Shown: piece by piece, positions 19,168 through 27,795 of the stretch | Numbering within the stretch: the stretch's first letter is position 1 | Layout: each line of letters begins with the position of its first letter | Assembly (NCBI GenBank): GCA_017415105.1 | Contig: JAFQJD010000027.1 | Coordinates: forward strand, 1-63,713 | Source: Clostridia bacterium | GTDB taxonomy: Bacteria > Bacillota > Clostridia > UBA1381 | Reading direction: 5' to 3' | Length of the DNA: 63,713 bases | Notes under the pieces: model-generated | Seen by the model: only the letters and a program-made list of their open reading frames with translations | What the model was told of the DNA's origin: nothing | Databases searched by the model: none | Program-made: the position numbers and the translations under genes

Positions 19168-20495
19168 TATATAATATTTATTTTTATACCATTTTTGTAA
19201 AATTTAAACCTCTCATCACGTCGGTAACCGATAATCCATGCTATACTATCACCAATACGCAGGATACCGGTACGGCTACGCATATGCTGAGGGATTTTCT
19301 CATTTATCATATATTCCTTCACAGATTTTGAGCCTGTCATCCCTGATGGTACAAATCTGTCACCCTGTCGTCTGTTTGTTACAGTAACACAACCCACTCC
19401 ATCGGGCAACATAAAATACTTTGCACCGTCATTGCATCTTTCATCTGCACGGCACACCTCCACAGTATAACCAAGCTCTGGAATAAAGCACTTCTCGCCC
19501 AATTTAATATCATACGAAAAATCTTCACAGTCCGTCTGTGCATAATCAAAAATAAGTTTTCCGTATTCAATTCTTGCGACAACACCCCTTGCAATATCAC
19601 AGCTTGTACCCGTCCTGCAGGTTTTGCACAGTTTATATACAGCATCGACAACTGATGAAGAAATACCAGCTGTTGTGCATACATTATCCGTCATCGTACG
19701 TATCACACGTCTTGCGATTGCTTTATGGAGCGAAACAATTTCACCGGCATCTGCTGTGTTACCGCTTACAAGTCTGTCATACTCATTACGTGCCATCTTT
19801 TCAAGGAAATCTTCATCGTCACGGATAATTTTCGCATTTGCAGTAACAGTATCACAGAAGTTCGGATTAAATTCCTTTTCTATTTCCGGAATGAGTATAT
19901 TCCTTATTTTGTTTCGTGTGTACACTGTATCAAGGTTGGTTTTGTCCGTTACATAATCAAGCGAGTTGTCCTCGCAGTACTTTTCTATCTCACATCTCGA
20001 AACGTCAAGCAAAGGACGTATGAACCGGTCACGTCTGTACGGAATTCCGCACAAGCCTGCCGTTGCACTTCCACGCATAAAGTTCATAACGATTGTTTCA
20101 GCACTGTCATTTTTGTGATGTGCAGTTGCCGTAACATCAATATTATGAGTTTCCATAAGCTCGGCAAAAAAATCATAGCGGACCTTTCTTCCTGCCATTT
20201 CCTCACTTATGCCCCATTCGCTCGCCAATGCCCGCACGTCCGCGTCCTTCACAAAACACTCTATACCTGACCGACTGCATAACTGCCTTGAAAATTCTGC
20301 ATCTCGTACTGCTTCATCGCCACGCAGTCCGTGATTTACGTGAGCCGCATATACCTTGAAGCCGTGTTTTTGTGAGAGACTGTGCATAATATGAAGCAAT
20401 GCCACACTGTCAGCCCCACCGGAAAGTGCTACCAATACCGAATTGATGGCCAGCATATTATGCTCACGCATTGTATCAAGAACCTTATCTGTCAT
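19164..20495 (-). CDS. tilS: tRNA(Ile)-lysidine synthetase
   Basis: About 443 residues. It converts the wobble cytidine of CAU-anticodon tRNA-Ile2 to lysidine, switching amino-acid identity from Met to Ile. The PP-loop LSGGADSVALL is near the N-terminus and the C-terminal TilS domain (NRRQGDRFVPSGM) is present. I prefer ATG 20495 (MTDKVLDTM) with AGGTGAG upstream. An earlier ATG at 20520-20522 overlaps the dnaB stop as TAATG and has GAGGAGG upstream, so a nine-residue longer form is possible. A CAT tRNA, possibly its substrate, lies at the right edge of the window. Confidence 0.93.
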   Translation of the reverse strand: MTDKVLDTMREHNMLAINSVLVALSGGADSVALLHIMHSLSQKHGFKVYAAHVNHGLRGDEAVRDAEFSRQLCSRSGIECFVKDADVRALASEWGISEEMAGRKVRYDFFAELMETHNIDVTATAHHKNDSAETIVMNFMRGSATAGLCGIPYRRDRFIRPLLDVSRCEIEKYCEDNSLDYVTDKTNLDTVYTRNKIRNILIPEIEKEFNPNFCDTVTANAKIIRDDEDFLEKMARNEYDRLVSGNTADAGEIVSLHKAIARRVIRTMTDNVCTTAGISSSVVDAVYKLCKTCRTGTSCDIARGVVARIEYGKLIFDYAQTDCEDFSYDIKLGEKCFIPELGYTVEVCRADERCNDGAKYFMLPDGVGCVTVTNRRQGDRFVPSGMTGSKSVKEYMINEKIPQHMRSRTGILRIGDSIAWIIGYRRDERFKFYKNGIKINIIY

Positions 20496-20512
20496 ATACT
20501 CACCTATTTCAA

Positions 20513-20533
20513 GAGGAGGCATTATGCCTCCTC
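20513..20533 (-). promoter_or_regulatory. Perfect hairpin over the dnaB stop and tilS start signals
   Basis: GAGGAGGCA and TGCCTCCTC (9 bp) flank the dnaB stop triplet in the loop. The stem holds the GAGGAGG that would serve as a tilS ribosome binding site. No U-tract follows, so it looks like a translational coupling or attenuation element. Confidence 0.6.
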
Positions 20534-21907
20534 GTTTACTTTAAACTCCACATTCAAGAACTTCGTGTATTCACCCTTAAAACCAAGCGGGAATGTGTCA
20601 ACATCACCGCTTCGGTTTTTAGCGATGATACACTCTGCAAGTTCCTTTTCCTCCGGATTCTTGCTGTAGTAATAGTTTCGGAACAAAAACATTACCATAT
20701 CCGCATCCTGTTCAATCGCACCCGATTCACGCAAGTCTGAAAGTATCGGTTTTTTACCCTTCTGACTTTCGCTTTCACGCTTTAGCTGTGACAGTGCAAT
20801 AACAGGTATATCAAGTTCTTTTGCAAGCACCTTCAAAGAACGAGAAATTTCTGATATTTCCTGCTGACGGCTTTCGCTTCTGCCACTGCCCTGCATCAGC
20901 TGAAGGTAGTCAATAACTATCATATCAAGATTTTTCATCTGCTTAAGACGCCTGCATTTTGCACGTATCTGTGACACAGTTATTGATGCAGAATCATCTA
21001 TGTATACGGGTGCTTTTGCAATAGTATCTGCAACATCACATATTTTTTCCCAGTCATCAGGCTCCATTGTGCCTGTGCGTATTCTTCCGTTGCTTACAAG
21101 TGCCTGAGAACATAATATTCTGTTCACTATCTGCTCACGCGGCATTTCAAGGTTAAATATAGCAACAGTCTTGCCGAGATTTATACTTACGTATTCGGCT
21201 ATATTAACTGCAAACGCAGATTTACCCATACCCGGACGTCCTGCAATAATTATAAGCTCACCGCCGTGAAATCCACCGGTACGTTTATTAAGCTCATCAA
21301 AGCCCGTGGGTATACCCGTTATTCCGCCGGCATTCCCTGCATTGCGGGCCATATCGTCATAGCTTGACTGCAAAACCTCACTTATGTGCACAATATCAGT
21401 CTGCTCACGTGATGAGGATATATCAAAAATCATCTGCTCCGAACGCTCGAGAACCTGCGAAACAGTATCCTGCTCGCTGTAAGCCATTTTTGATATTGAT
21501 TCCGCCTGACGTATAAGCATACGAAGTATTGCTTTTTCCCTGATAATATCAGAATAATATTTTACGTTCTGTGTAGTAGGGACACTTACCGACAGTTTTT
21601 TAAGGTAGTCGATACCTCCTGCCGCATCAAGCTTATTTTTTATTTTCAGCTGTTCGGAAATTGTTACGAAGTCAATGGCCTGATTTGCGTTGAACAAATC
21701 CATTACTGCTTCAAATATGAACTTGTTCGCTGAGAAATAAAAATCATCGGGCTTTAAAACCTGTGCCGCCTCTCCGACACTTTCACCGTCTATTAAGGCA
21801 CTGCCAAGCACAGCCTGTTCAGCCTCCATATTAAAAGGCAGATCACGCTCAGTTATTGCCGGTATTGTCGATTCTGTGTCATAAAGGATTTCATTCTCTT
21901 CCATCAT
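20522..21907 (-). CDS. dnaB: Replicative DNA helicase
   Basis: A 461-residue hexameric 5'-3' helicase of the chromosome replication fork. The N-terminal DnaB domain (NMEAEQAVLGS, about residues 26-36) is followed by the RecA-like motor with Walker A GRPGMGKSAFA near residue 222, Walker B MIVIDYLQLM and the arginine-finger region. AAGGAG lies ten bases upstream. No intein is present. It is flanked by rplI and tilS. Confidence 0.97.
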   Translation of the reverse strand: MMEENEILYDTESTIPAITERDLPFNMEAEQAVLGSALIDGESVGEAAQVLKPDDFYFSANKFIFEAVMDLFNANQAIDFVTISEQLKIKNKLDAAGGIDYLKKLSVSVPTTQNVKYYSDIIREKAILRMLIRQAESISKMAYSEQDTVSQVLERSEQMIFDISSSREQTDIVHISEVLQSSYDDMARNAGNAGGITGIPTGFDELNKRTGGFHGGELIIIAGRPGMGKSAFAVNIAEYVSINLGKTVAIFNLEMPREQIVNRILCSQALVSNGRIRTGTMEPDDWEKICDVADTIAKAPVYIDDSASITVSQIRAKCRRLKQMKNLDMIVIDYLQLMQGSGRSESRQQEISEISRSLKVLAKELDIPVIALSQLKRESESQKGKKPILSDLRESGAIEQDADMVMFLFRNYYYSKNPEEKELAECIIAKNRSGDVDTFPLGFKGEYTKFLNVEFKVNEEA

Positions 21908-21929
21908 TACGACCTTGCTCCTTTGTAAA

Positions 21930-22376
21930 TTACTGTTTCTCTACGTTTACTCTCAATGTTCCTGTAATACCTGTGTATAGTTTAACTGTTACTTCTGTAA
22001 CGCCTAATGTCTTTATACCGTCAGGTAAAACAAACTTTTTCTTATCAAGCTTTATATGATACTGATTTGTCAGAGCTTCTGAAACATCCTTTGATGTTAT
22101 TGAACCGAAAAGCTTACCGCTATCGCCTGCTTTTGCCTTGAGATTAACAACAATCTCCTTCATCTGCTCTGCAAGCTTTTTAGCTTCCTCTGTATCTGTC
22201 TTTATTTTATATTCTGCAGACTCCTGCTTTCCTTTCAGGTCGTTAAGATTAGACTTTGTCGCTTCAGTTGCAAGACCTTTTGCAAGCAGAAAATTTCTTG
22301 CGTATCCGTCAGATACATTTACTACCTGTCCCTTCTTACCCTGACCTTTTACATCCTGTGTTAATATAACTTTCAT
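21930..22376 (-). CDS. rplI: 50S ribosomal protein L9
   Basis: A 148-residue protein with the signature [15 protein letters not shown] near the N-terminus and a two-domain layout (RNA-binding N- and C-domains joined by a long helix). It starts two bases after the gdpP stop codon, with AAAGGA inside the gdpP end, so the two are coupled. Confidence 0.97.
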   Translation of the reverse strand: MKVILTQDVKGQGKKGQVVNVSDGYARNFLLAKGLATEATKSNLNDLKGKQESAEYKIKTDTEEAKKLAEQMKEIVVNLKAKAGDSGKLFGSITSKDVSEALTNQYHIKLDKKKFVLPDGIKTLGVTEVTVKLYTGITGTLRVNVEKQ

Positions 22377-22378
22377 TT

Positions 22379-24391
22379 TTATCCTTTCCTTTCATTAAGG
22401 TGTTCCGCTATAGCATTTTTAACTCTTTGTACACCCTCGTCAACGTCAATATCCATAATAGTCGCACCCGCAACCGTCATATGTCCGCCGCCGCCGATGC
22501 TTTCCATTATGAGCTGTACGTTTACTGTTCCGAGCGAGCGTGCACTTATACCGACACCGCCCTCTACAGGGAACACAACAGCAGAGGCCTTAACCTTACG
22601 CAGATTAAGCATCTCATCTGCCGCCTGCGATGCAATAACACGCATATTAGGATGCATTTCATATGTTCTTGATATTGCAAAATCTTCGCCGGATAATTCA
22701 CTCGCCCCGACTATTTCAGCCTTCTTCGTAAATTCGCCAAGTTCGCTGCTGAACATACGTCTAACCGCCACAGTATCAAGTCCCATACGTCTCAAAAACG
22801 ACGCTGCTTCAAAGGTTCTTACACCTGTTTTAAGCATAAAGTTCTTTGTATCCATCAAAATACCCGTATACAGACACTGTGCCTCGACTTTTGTCATTGC
22901 ATTGCCTATATTCATATACTCCAGAAGCTCGGTTACCATCTCACACGCAGACGAAGCATACGGTTCATGATAAACAAGCGAGCACGGAGATATAAATTCA
23001 GTAGAACGTCTGTGATGGTCTATAACAACCACCTTATCCACACGCTCAAGCAAACGTGCAGACGGAAGCATAGACGGACGATGTGTGTCTATAACTATAA
23101 GCAAAGTATCCGCTGTTATCTCCTCGAACACCTCTATTTCATCAACGAACATTCCGTCATATTCCGGCACGTTTCTGACCTCTTCATACATATTTTCAAT
23201 TGCAGGAGATATGCGTTCGTGAATTATATACGGATTTTTACCAAGTTCACGTACCGCACGGGCAAGTCCTACTGCTGCACCAAAACAATCGTAATCAGCA
23301 GATGTGTGACCTGCGAGAATTACGTTATCGCTGTTTTTGATAAGGTCGGTAAGGGCTGTCGCAACAGAACGCGCTTTAACTCTTGTACTGCGTTCGTATT
23401 CAACATTTCTGCCGCCGTAAAATTTAAACTCATTATCGTATTTTATACAAACCTGTCCACCACCGCGGCCAAGTGCAAGATCAAGAGCATGGCGTGCACT
23501 TACTTCATTTTCTGTAATAGAGCCTCCAGTTCCTATACCTATACTTATAGAAATCGGGAACTTTACCTCTTCAGCTATTTTCATCACGTTTTCTATTATA
23601 GAAAAGTTGTCCGCTATGCATTTTTCCATATTCTGATGCTCAAAAGCAACAAAGTACTTGTCCCTGTCAAGTCTTTTGAAAACAGCATTTACAGACTTCG
23701 CCCAGTTCACGATAGAAGTCCTTACTTTTGATGCTGCAATTTCTGCAGTTTCGTCGTCAACCTTTTGCATAAACTCATCAAAGTTGTCTATGTTTACAGT
23801 TGCAATATCAACTCTCTCATTCTCGTACTTTCTGACAAGATTACATTCGCGTGTTATATCCTTAAGATAGAAAAATACCGAATAATGGTCTCCGCTTTCA
23901 TTCGGCTTTATTCTGTCCTTCATAATACGCCAGTTGACAGAATAAATGTTATCACCGATGATTTCCATCGTCTGACGTCCTTCAGGGAACTTCAGAACAT
24001 CCGACCATTTAAGCGAAACAATACACTCCTCAATACTCTCATCAGGGAGTTTCTTGCCAGTGAAAATGTTTTCAAATCTGTCGTTATACCAACGTATAAC
24101 ACCATCAATTGAGCATACAGCCAAAGGCATCGGAACGCTCGTTATCAAGTTTTCAGACATGTCAATATCATCACCGGTTATGTGATGCAGAAACTTAATA
24201 ATATTCTTCTTTCTTGTGCGTGTTACTACCGTTAGATAAACTAATGCTACGATCGCAGGAACTGCACCTACGAAAACAGCAATGTACTTATTCCATACTA
24301 AAGCAATCACTGCGCAAACAAGCAACAGCACCGATGTAGTGATAGCCGCTATAAAATATTTACGCGTAACATTTACGTATGTTCTTTTCAT
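22379..24391 (-). CDS. gdpP: Cyclic-di-AMP phosphodiesterase GdpP
   Basis: A 670-residue membrane enzyme hydrolysing the second messenger c-di-AMP, which controls osmolyte uptake and wall homeostasis. Two transmembrane helices lie at about residues 12-55, then a PAS-like segment, a degenerate GGDEF domain ([18 protein letters not shown]), and a DHH-DHHA1 phosphodiesterase with [13 protein letters not shown] and VVIDHHRR. The C-terminal [11 protein letters not shown] is the DHHA1 signature. It heads gdpP-rplI-dnaB, a firmicute hallmark. Confidence 0.95.
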   Translation of the reverse strand: MKRTYVNVTRKYFIAAITTSVLLLVCAVIALVWNKYIAVFVGAVPAIVALVYLTVVTRTRKKNIIKFLHHITGDDIDMSENLITSVPMPLAVCSIDGVIRWYNDRFENIFTGKKLPDESIEECIVSLKWSDVLKFPEGRQTMEIIGDNIYSVNWRIMKDRIKPNESGDHYSVFFYLKDITRECNLVRKYENERVDIATVNIDNFDEFMQKVDDETAEIAASKVRTSIVNWAKSVNAVFKRLDRDKYFVAFEHQNMEKCIADNFSIIENVMKIAEEVKFPISISIGIGTGGSITENEVSARHALDLALGRGGGQVCIKYDNEFKFYGGRNVEYERSTRVKARSVATALTDLIKNSDNVILAGHTSADYDCFGAAVGLARAVRELGKNPYIIHERISPAIENMYEEVRNVPEYDGMFVDEIEVFEEITADTLLIVIDTHRPSMLPSARLLERVDKVVVIDHHRRSTEFISPCSLVYHEPYASSACEMVTELLEYMNIGNAMTKVEAQCLYTGILMDTKNFMLKTGVRTFEAASFLRRMGLDTVAVRRMFSSELGEFTKKAEIVGASELSGEDFAISRTYEMHPNMRVIASQAADEMLNLRKVKASAVVFPVEGGVGISARSLGTVNVQLIMESIGGGGHMTVAGATIMDIDVDEGVQRVKNAIAEHLNERKG

Positions 24392-24415
24392 AATGCCTCC
24401 GAATGAGTAAATTTA

Positions 24416-24718
24416 CTACCTTTTACTTATGTATTTTAACAACTCCGACATATCGGCAAACTCAGCTTCAAGCGGATGTGAATTTTCCTCAGCCATTCCA
24501 AGCAAATCACATATCCGTGAATCTACTGTACTGTATGCAATACCAAGATGTCTTGCAAGGATATAATCCATCGCAATAATAGTTGCAACCGAGCTTTCAA
24601 CATTACCGTAGTCAGAAAGCTCATCATAGTCAGCAAGCCGTTTATAGAGATCTGCAACCTCACCGAGAATATCAGATTTGATTTCTTCGATTGCCTTTAA
24701 ATTACTTGCAATGTTCAT
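24416..24718 (-). CDS. MazG-like family protein
   Basis: 100 residues starting MNIASNLKAIEEIKSDILGE, with a helical core (YGNVESSVATIIAMDYILAR) that resembles the small MazG-like proteins found near gdpP/rplI in clostridia. MazG-type folds hydrolyse nucleoside triphosphates, but the usual EExxE metal-binding acidic cluster is not obvious here, so activity is uncertain. It is the first gene of the gdpP run and has its own promoter. Confidence 0.65.
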   Translation of the reverse strand: MNIASNLKAIEEIKSDILGEVADLYKRLADYDELSDYGNVESSVATIIAMDYILARHLGIAYSTVDSRICDLLGMAEENSHPLEAEFADMSELLKYISKR

Positions 24719-24775
24719 GTTATCTCAAACTCCTTTCATTATAAAATGATGAAATTTCAGATACACCCCTATGAT

Positions 24776-24804
24776 ATTTTAACACACAAGCTTCGCAATG
24801 TCAA
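24776..24804 (-). promoter_or_regulatory. Promoter of the MazG-like/gdpP/rplI/dnaB unit
   Basis: Minus-strand TTGACA (24799-24804) and TAAAAT (24776-24781) with exactly 17 bases between, about 58 bases before the MazG-like start. Confidence 0.75.
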
Positions 24805-24858
24805 TAATTAGTTTCATATTAGGAGAAGACAAACAATAAAGATGCAGACATAAAAATA

Positions 24859-24878
24859 AGCTTTGTGAAAACAAAGCT
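24859..24878 (-). terminator. Hairpin terminator, distal of three
   Basis: AGCTTTGT / ACAAAGCT with a GAAA loop (reading +); on the minus strand it runs into TATTTTTATG. It is the last of three stems that would stop transcription from the rRNA/tRNA side. Confidence 0.6.
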
Positions 24879-24970
24879 ACCTTAACTTCTTTCTTATTCA
24901 CTATTACTTATTACTTTCCAAAAATCGACAACCCTTTTAGGGAAAAGTGAAGAGTGAATAGGTAAAAAGT

Positions 24971-25006
24971 AAAATCGACATTCCTCTGTCGAAGAATGTC
25001 GATTTT
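24971..25006 (-). terminator. 13-bp perfect hairpin, probable terminator
   Basis: AAAATCGACATTC (24971-24983) pairs with GAATGTCGATTTT (24994-25006). The minus strand continues ACTTTTTACC. Nearby DNA carries degenerate TTCACT/AGTGAA runs of unknown meaning, also seen near 37620. Confidence 0.6.
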
Positions 25007-25042
25007 CTGGCAAGTCAGAACAATAATGATGCAAAGTGATTT

Positions 25043-25211
25043 GGCTAAATTTTGCAGCAAGCTGCAAAGCGAAATTATTGCTTCGCAATAGCTAAATAAC
25101 TCTTTTGGAGTAGCTAAATTAAATTCGCTTTCAGCGTGCGTAGCACATTTAGCTGCCGCAGGCAATTTAGCTGAGCTTGCTCAATTTAGCTCGCGGAACG
25201 CGAATTTAGCT
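25043..25211. repeat. Array of mini-hairpins separated by AGCTAAAT / ATTTAGCT spacers
   Basis: Short stems with unrelated sequences alternate with an eight-base spacer. Stems include TTTGCAGC-AA-GCTGCAAA, ATTGC-TTC-GCAAT, ACTC/GAGT, GCC-GCA-GGC, GAGC-TT-GCTC and CGCG-GAA-CGCG. The left half has the spacer as GCTAAAT and the right half as ATTTAGC, so the halves can also pair with each other into a branched structure. No reading frame fits. It lies in the 24.7-25.5 kb gene-free stretch just outside attL. Confidence 0.65.
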
Positions 25212-25253
25212 GAAAAAAAGACAGATTTCTTTGTCGAAATCTGTCTTTTTTTC
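25212..25253 (-). terminator. Original terminator of the rRNA/tRNA operon, displaced by the prophage
   Basis: A perfect 18-bp stem (25212-25229 with 25236-25253; core ACAGATTTC / GAAATCTGT) flanked by A7 and T7. It ends one base before the attL core. Before integration it would have followed the CAT tRNA directly. It is now 38 kb away from it. Confidence 0.8.
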
Positions 25254-25270
25254 TGGTGGACCATCTAGGA
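25254..25270. repeat. attL core, 17 bp
   Basis: TGGTGGACCATCTAGGA is identical to 63382-63398, which encodes the CCA end, acceptor strand and part of the T arm of the CAT tRNA. The bases on either side differ between the two copies, which sets the limits. Confidence 0.92.
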
Positions 25271-25396
25271 ATTAAATATAGGGTTTTACGCCGTTTTTTC
25301 ACTTTCGTTCATTCTCCCGAAACGGCTCAACAAAGCCATTTAGCACACACCCTCGTTAAATAGCATACATCGCTTTTCAAGTCGAATTTGAAAAAA

Positions 25397-25415
25397 TCGT
25401 GGATTTTTCGTGGAT
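25397..25415 (+). repeat. Left arm-type direct repeats TCGTGGAT
   Basis: Two copies of TCGTGGAT (25397-25404, 25408-25415) spaced 11 bp, one helical turn. The same pair with the same spacing occurs at the right end of the prophage. Probably integrase arm-binding sites. The rest of 25271-25541 shows no gene. Confidence 0.6.
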
Positions 25416-25541
25416 GAAATTGTTCTTATCAATACTACTATAAAAGAAATATTTTTACCAATCAGAAATGCACTTCGTGGCAATATATTATTTCTACCTA
25501 TAAAATGTCTTTGCTACTAAAGATAAGGAGCAAAGAACACT

Positions 25542-25778
25542 ATGGATTACACAAAAGAATTTGGAAGATATGTCAAAGCCTGCAGAAAGCAAGCAGGAAT
25601 ATCACAAGAGGAGCTTGCCGAAAAGTGCGATATGAGTACACGGCAAATATCTAACATTGAAACCGGCAGATGCGAGCCAAAGCTCACTGCCCTTTCACGG
25701 CTCTGCATCAGCTGCGGAATTGAGTTTGATAAATTCATTAAGGATAACACAATACTTTTTCAACCCAAACTCCTATAG
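25542..25778 (+). CDS. XRE-family HTH regulator
   Basis: 78 residues: MDYTKEFGRYVKACRKQAGI, with a textbook helix-turn-helix (SQEELAEKCDMSTRQISNIE) in the first two thirds. It is almost only a DNA-binding domain, so it probably dimerises through the HTH or needs a partner. AAGGAG precedes the ATG. It is the only intact plus-strand gene at the left end of the prophage, facing the late operon, and could influence excision or lysis genes. Confidence 0.85.
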   Translation: MDYTKEFGRYVKACRKQAGISQEELAEKCDMSTRQISNIETGRCEPKLTALSRLCISCGIEFDKFIKDNTILFQPKLL

Positions 25779-25939
25779 GTCTACAGCTGAAGCTTCTCCG
25801 ACGGAGCAGACATCTTAAACAAAAGGATGTATGTCAGCTTATCGGAGTGCATCGCAACACATTATCGAATTATGAACATAACAAAACCCATATCCCCATA
25901 TCAGTGTTTATAAAACTTATATATTTATACCACATATAA
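25748..25939 (+). pseudogene. Remnant of a second HTH regulator
   Basis: A frame open from 25748 to TAA 25937-25939 encodes LRRSRHLKQKDVCQLIGVHR and NTLSNYEHNKTHIPISVFIK, clearly an XRE-type HTH. It has no ATG, GTG or TTG, and it overlaps the end of the previous XRE gene in another frame. The most likely explanation is a frameshifted second HTH module, or a gene that has lost its start. Confidence 0.6.
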
Positions 25940-25967
25940 AAAGGAAAGAGCAGAAACTCTTTCCTTT
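25940..25967. terminator. Bidirectional terminator at the end of the late operon
   Basis: An 11-bp perfect stem (AAAGGAAAGAG / CTCTTTCCTTT) with a CAGAAA loop, between the plus-strand HTH genes and the endolysin stop at 25974. Both flanks are A/T-rich. Confidence 0.8.
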
Positions 25968-25973
25968 CTTTAT

Positions 25974-27350
25974 TTATTTCCCACACACAGTAAGTGCATT
26001 TGCAATCATTGCCGCCGCCTCAGCTCTTGTTATTGTGTTGTCAGGTTTAAATGTTCCGTCAGGATATCCATTTACCACACCATAATCAACAAGCTTCTGA
26101 ATATGTTTCTCGGCCCAATGACCTTTTATATCTGTCAGGCAATTATCTTTTTCATCTTTCGCTCCCTCCTTTACAGTAACCTCTTCCTTCTTAAGACCAA
26201 AGCCTTCAGCAATCCCTTCTGCAACAGCCACAGCTATTTCCTTTTTCTTCGACTGATAGATTTTCATATCATCAATATCGTCTATGAAACACACCTCAAG
26301 CAGAGCCGAGGATACACCCTGGTTTTTAATACGCTTAATCAAAGACCAGTCATATTTCTTTACGCCCCTGTTCTTAAAACCAAACACAGAAATCTTTTCA
26401 ATAATTTTCTCCTCAACTGTTGTTCCTTTTTCAGCATTTGTGACATAAATCTCTGTACCTTTTGTTGCTCCATCAGATGCTGTTTCAGCCTTTATAGCAT
26501 TAAAATGTACCTCAAGCACATAATCATAAGGTGTTGCATCAAGCTCATAACGATGCTTGTACCAATTCTTTGACATATCTGCAATATCTACTGTTGCATA
26601 TTTTCCAAGCTCCGGTTTTACAAGCTGTACCACTTCTCTTGTAAGGTCTGCTTCTTTGTAACCATTGCCCGTTGCTCCCGGATCACCTTCACCATGACCG
26701 GCAATCAAAAGTATTTTTTTCATTTTCTTTTCACTCTCTTTCTTTATAGGTTCAAAGACTCCGATATTATGTATCCGTCTGTCACCATCAGTAGCAACAG
26801 TACATTCAGGTGTTTTTAATATATACGAACCGCCGCCATCAAGCTTGATTGCGTCTTTTATACCAAGCTCCATAAGCTTATTGTGCATATCATTAAAACC
26901 ACACTTCATACCAACGTAAACAAGATTACCGTTTTTAATTCCGAGGAATCCGTGCCACGTGTCATATACTTCACTGCCGAAATACCCTTCAGATTTAATT
27001 TCTGACATTGTTATCTGTTTGCCGTTAACTGTTATCGGGACACCGCTGACCGCCGCCTGCAAACCAACTATCGTTGTTAAATCATCTGTTTTTGTTATTC
27101 CGCATTTACCGTCTTTAGTTGTATAAATTGTAGTAAGCTTATGCCCGGCTAAATTCAGCCAGGATGCATTTGTTTTTGCGTGAGCAATAATCTTTCCGTC
27201 TGCCGCCAGATTACCGACAGGGATTGTACCGTCACCCTGAGCAAAAAATCCGAGATTGAAATAATTGGTATACTTCAATCCTCTCTTATTGGTATCACAT
27301 GCGACAATTTTAAAGTCGCCCGGTGATATTTCATATACGTACTTACTCAT
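25974..27350 (-). CDS. Phage endolysin: glycosidase-like + amidase + SLH
   Basis: 458 residues in three parts. Residues 1-195 resemble the phosphodiester glycosidase (NAGPA) family, with KLDGGGSYIL. Residues 208-390 are an N-acetylmuramoyl-L-alanine amidase of the amidase_3 type: zinc ligands in IAGHGEGDPGA, GYKEAD and EVHFNA, catalytic glutamate in LLEVCF. Residues 405-455 form one SLH motif (GHWAEKHIQKLVDYGVVNGY), which normally binds pyruvylated wall polymers. It should cut peptidoglycan at lysis after holin action; the SLH part probably targets the host wall. The start ATG overlaps the holin end with GAGGA upstream. Confidence 0.9.
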   Translation of the reverse strand: MSKYVYEISPGDFKIVACDTNKRGLKYTNYFNLGFFAQGDGTIPVGNLAADGKIIAHAKTNASWLNLAGHKLTTIYTTKDGKCGITKTDDLTTIVGLQAAVSGVPITVNGKQITMSEIKSEGYFGSEVYDTWHGFLGIKNGNLVYVGMKCGFNDMHNKLMELGIKDAIKLDGGGSYILKTPECTVATDGDRRIHNIGVFEPIKKESEKKMKKILLIAGHGEGDPGATGNGYKEADLTREVVQLVKPELGKYATVDIADMSKNWYKHRYELDATPYDYVLEVHFNAIKAETASDGATKGTEIYVTNAEKGTTVEEKIIEKISVFGFKNRGVKKYDWSLIKRIKNQGVSSALLEVCFIDDIDDMKIYQSKKKEIAVAVAEGIAEGFGLKKEEVTVKEGAKDEKDNCLTDIKGHWAEKHIQKLVDYGVVNGYPDGTFKPDNTITRAEAAAMIANALTVCGK

Positions 27351-27353
27351 ACT

Positions 27354-27776
27354 CTATTCCTCGTTGCTTTTTTCTTTCAATACATCTATTGCTTTTGTTA
27401 TAACATTTGGTATCGGTAAGCCCATAAGTCCGGCATTCTCAACTATGCTTATAAGCTCATTTGCACAGAACGCTATAATTACAGCATCTTTTATGTAGGT
27501 TGTCCCGATAAGCAAGTCAAGCCTACAGGCAATGAGGACTATCGCCAGAGTGATACCTTTACGGCATATACCCTGCCATCCGATATGACTGTTCAGTCCG
27601 CCTGTATCGCTTTTCGAGCTCTTGTGGAATACTCCGGCAACAATTATGCCTGATGCATAATCAATCGCCATAAAGATTATAAGTGTAGTAAGTGCCGCAT
27701 CCCAGCCACCAAACAGGCTTGATATCGCCGCACCGATTACTCCCAATACTGTACATATGATGTTTTTAAATGTCAT
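27354..27776 (-). CDS. Phage holin (toxin-secretion/lysis family)
   Basis: About 140 residues with hydrophobic segments typical of the phage_holin_4 family (VLGVIGAAISSLFGGWDAA, LTTLIIFMAIDYASGIIVAG). It forms membrane lesions that release the endolysin. ATG 27776 (MTFKNIICTV) has GGAG nine bases upstream; the longer frame would need TTG. It lies directly upstream of the endolysin. Confidence 0.9.
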   Translation of the reverse strand: MTFKNIICTVLGVIGAAISSLFGGWDAALTTLIIFMAIDYASGIIVAGVFHKSSKSDTGGLNSHIGWQGICRKGITLAIVLIACRLDLLIGTTYIKDAVIIAFCANELISIVENAGLMGLPIPNVITKAIDVLKEKSNEE

Positions 27777-27795
27777 TTGTTTCAGCTCCTTTACA

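Noticed and set aside
22967-23731. 254-residue plus-strand frame opposite gdpP
   Set aside because: The minus strand encodes a full-length, motif-complete GdpP; the opposite frame has no family features or start signal.
24894-25165. Short minus-strand frames in the hairpin region
   Set aside because: They run through terminators and repeats, lack start signals and overlap each other.
25043-25211. Possible CRISPR array
   Set aside because: The constant element is only eight bases, changes orientation halfway, and the intervals are short palindromes of unequal length. No cas genes are present.
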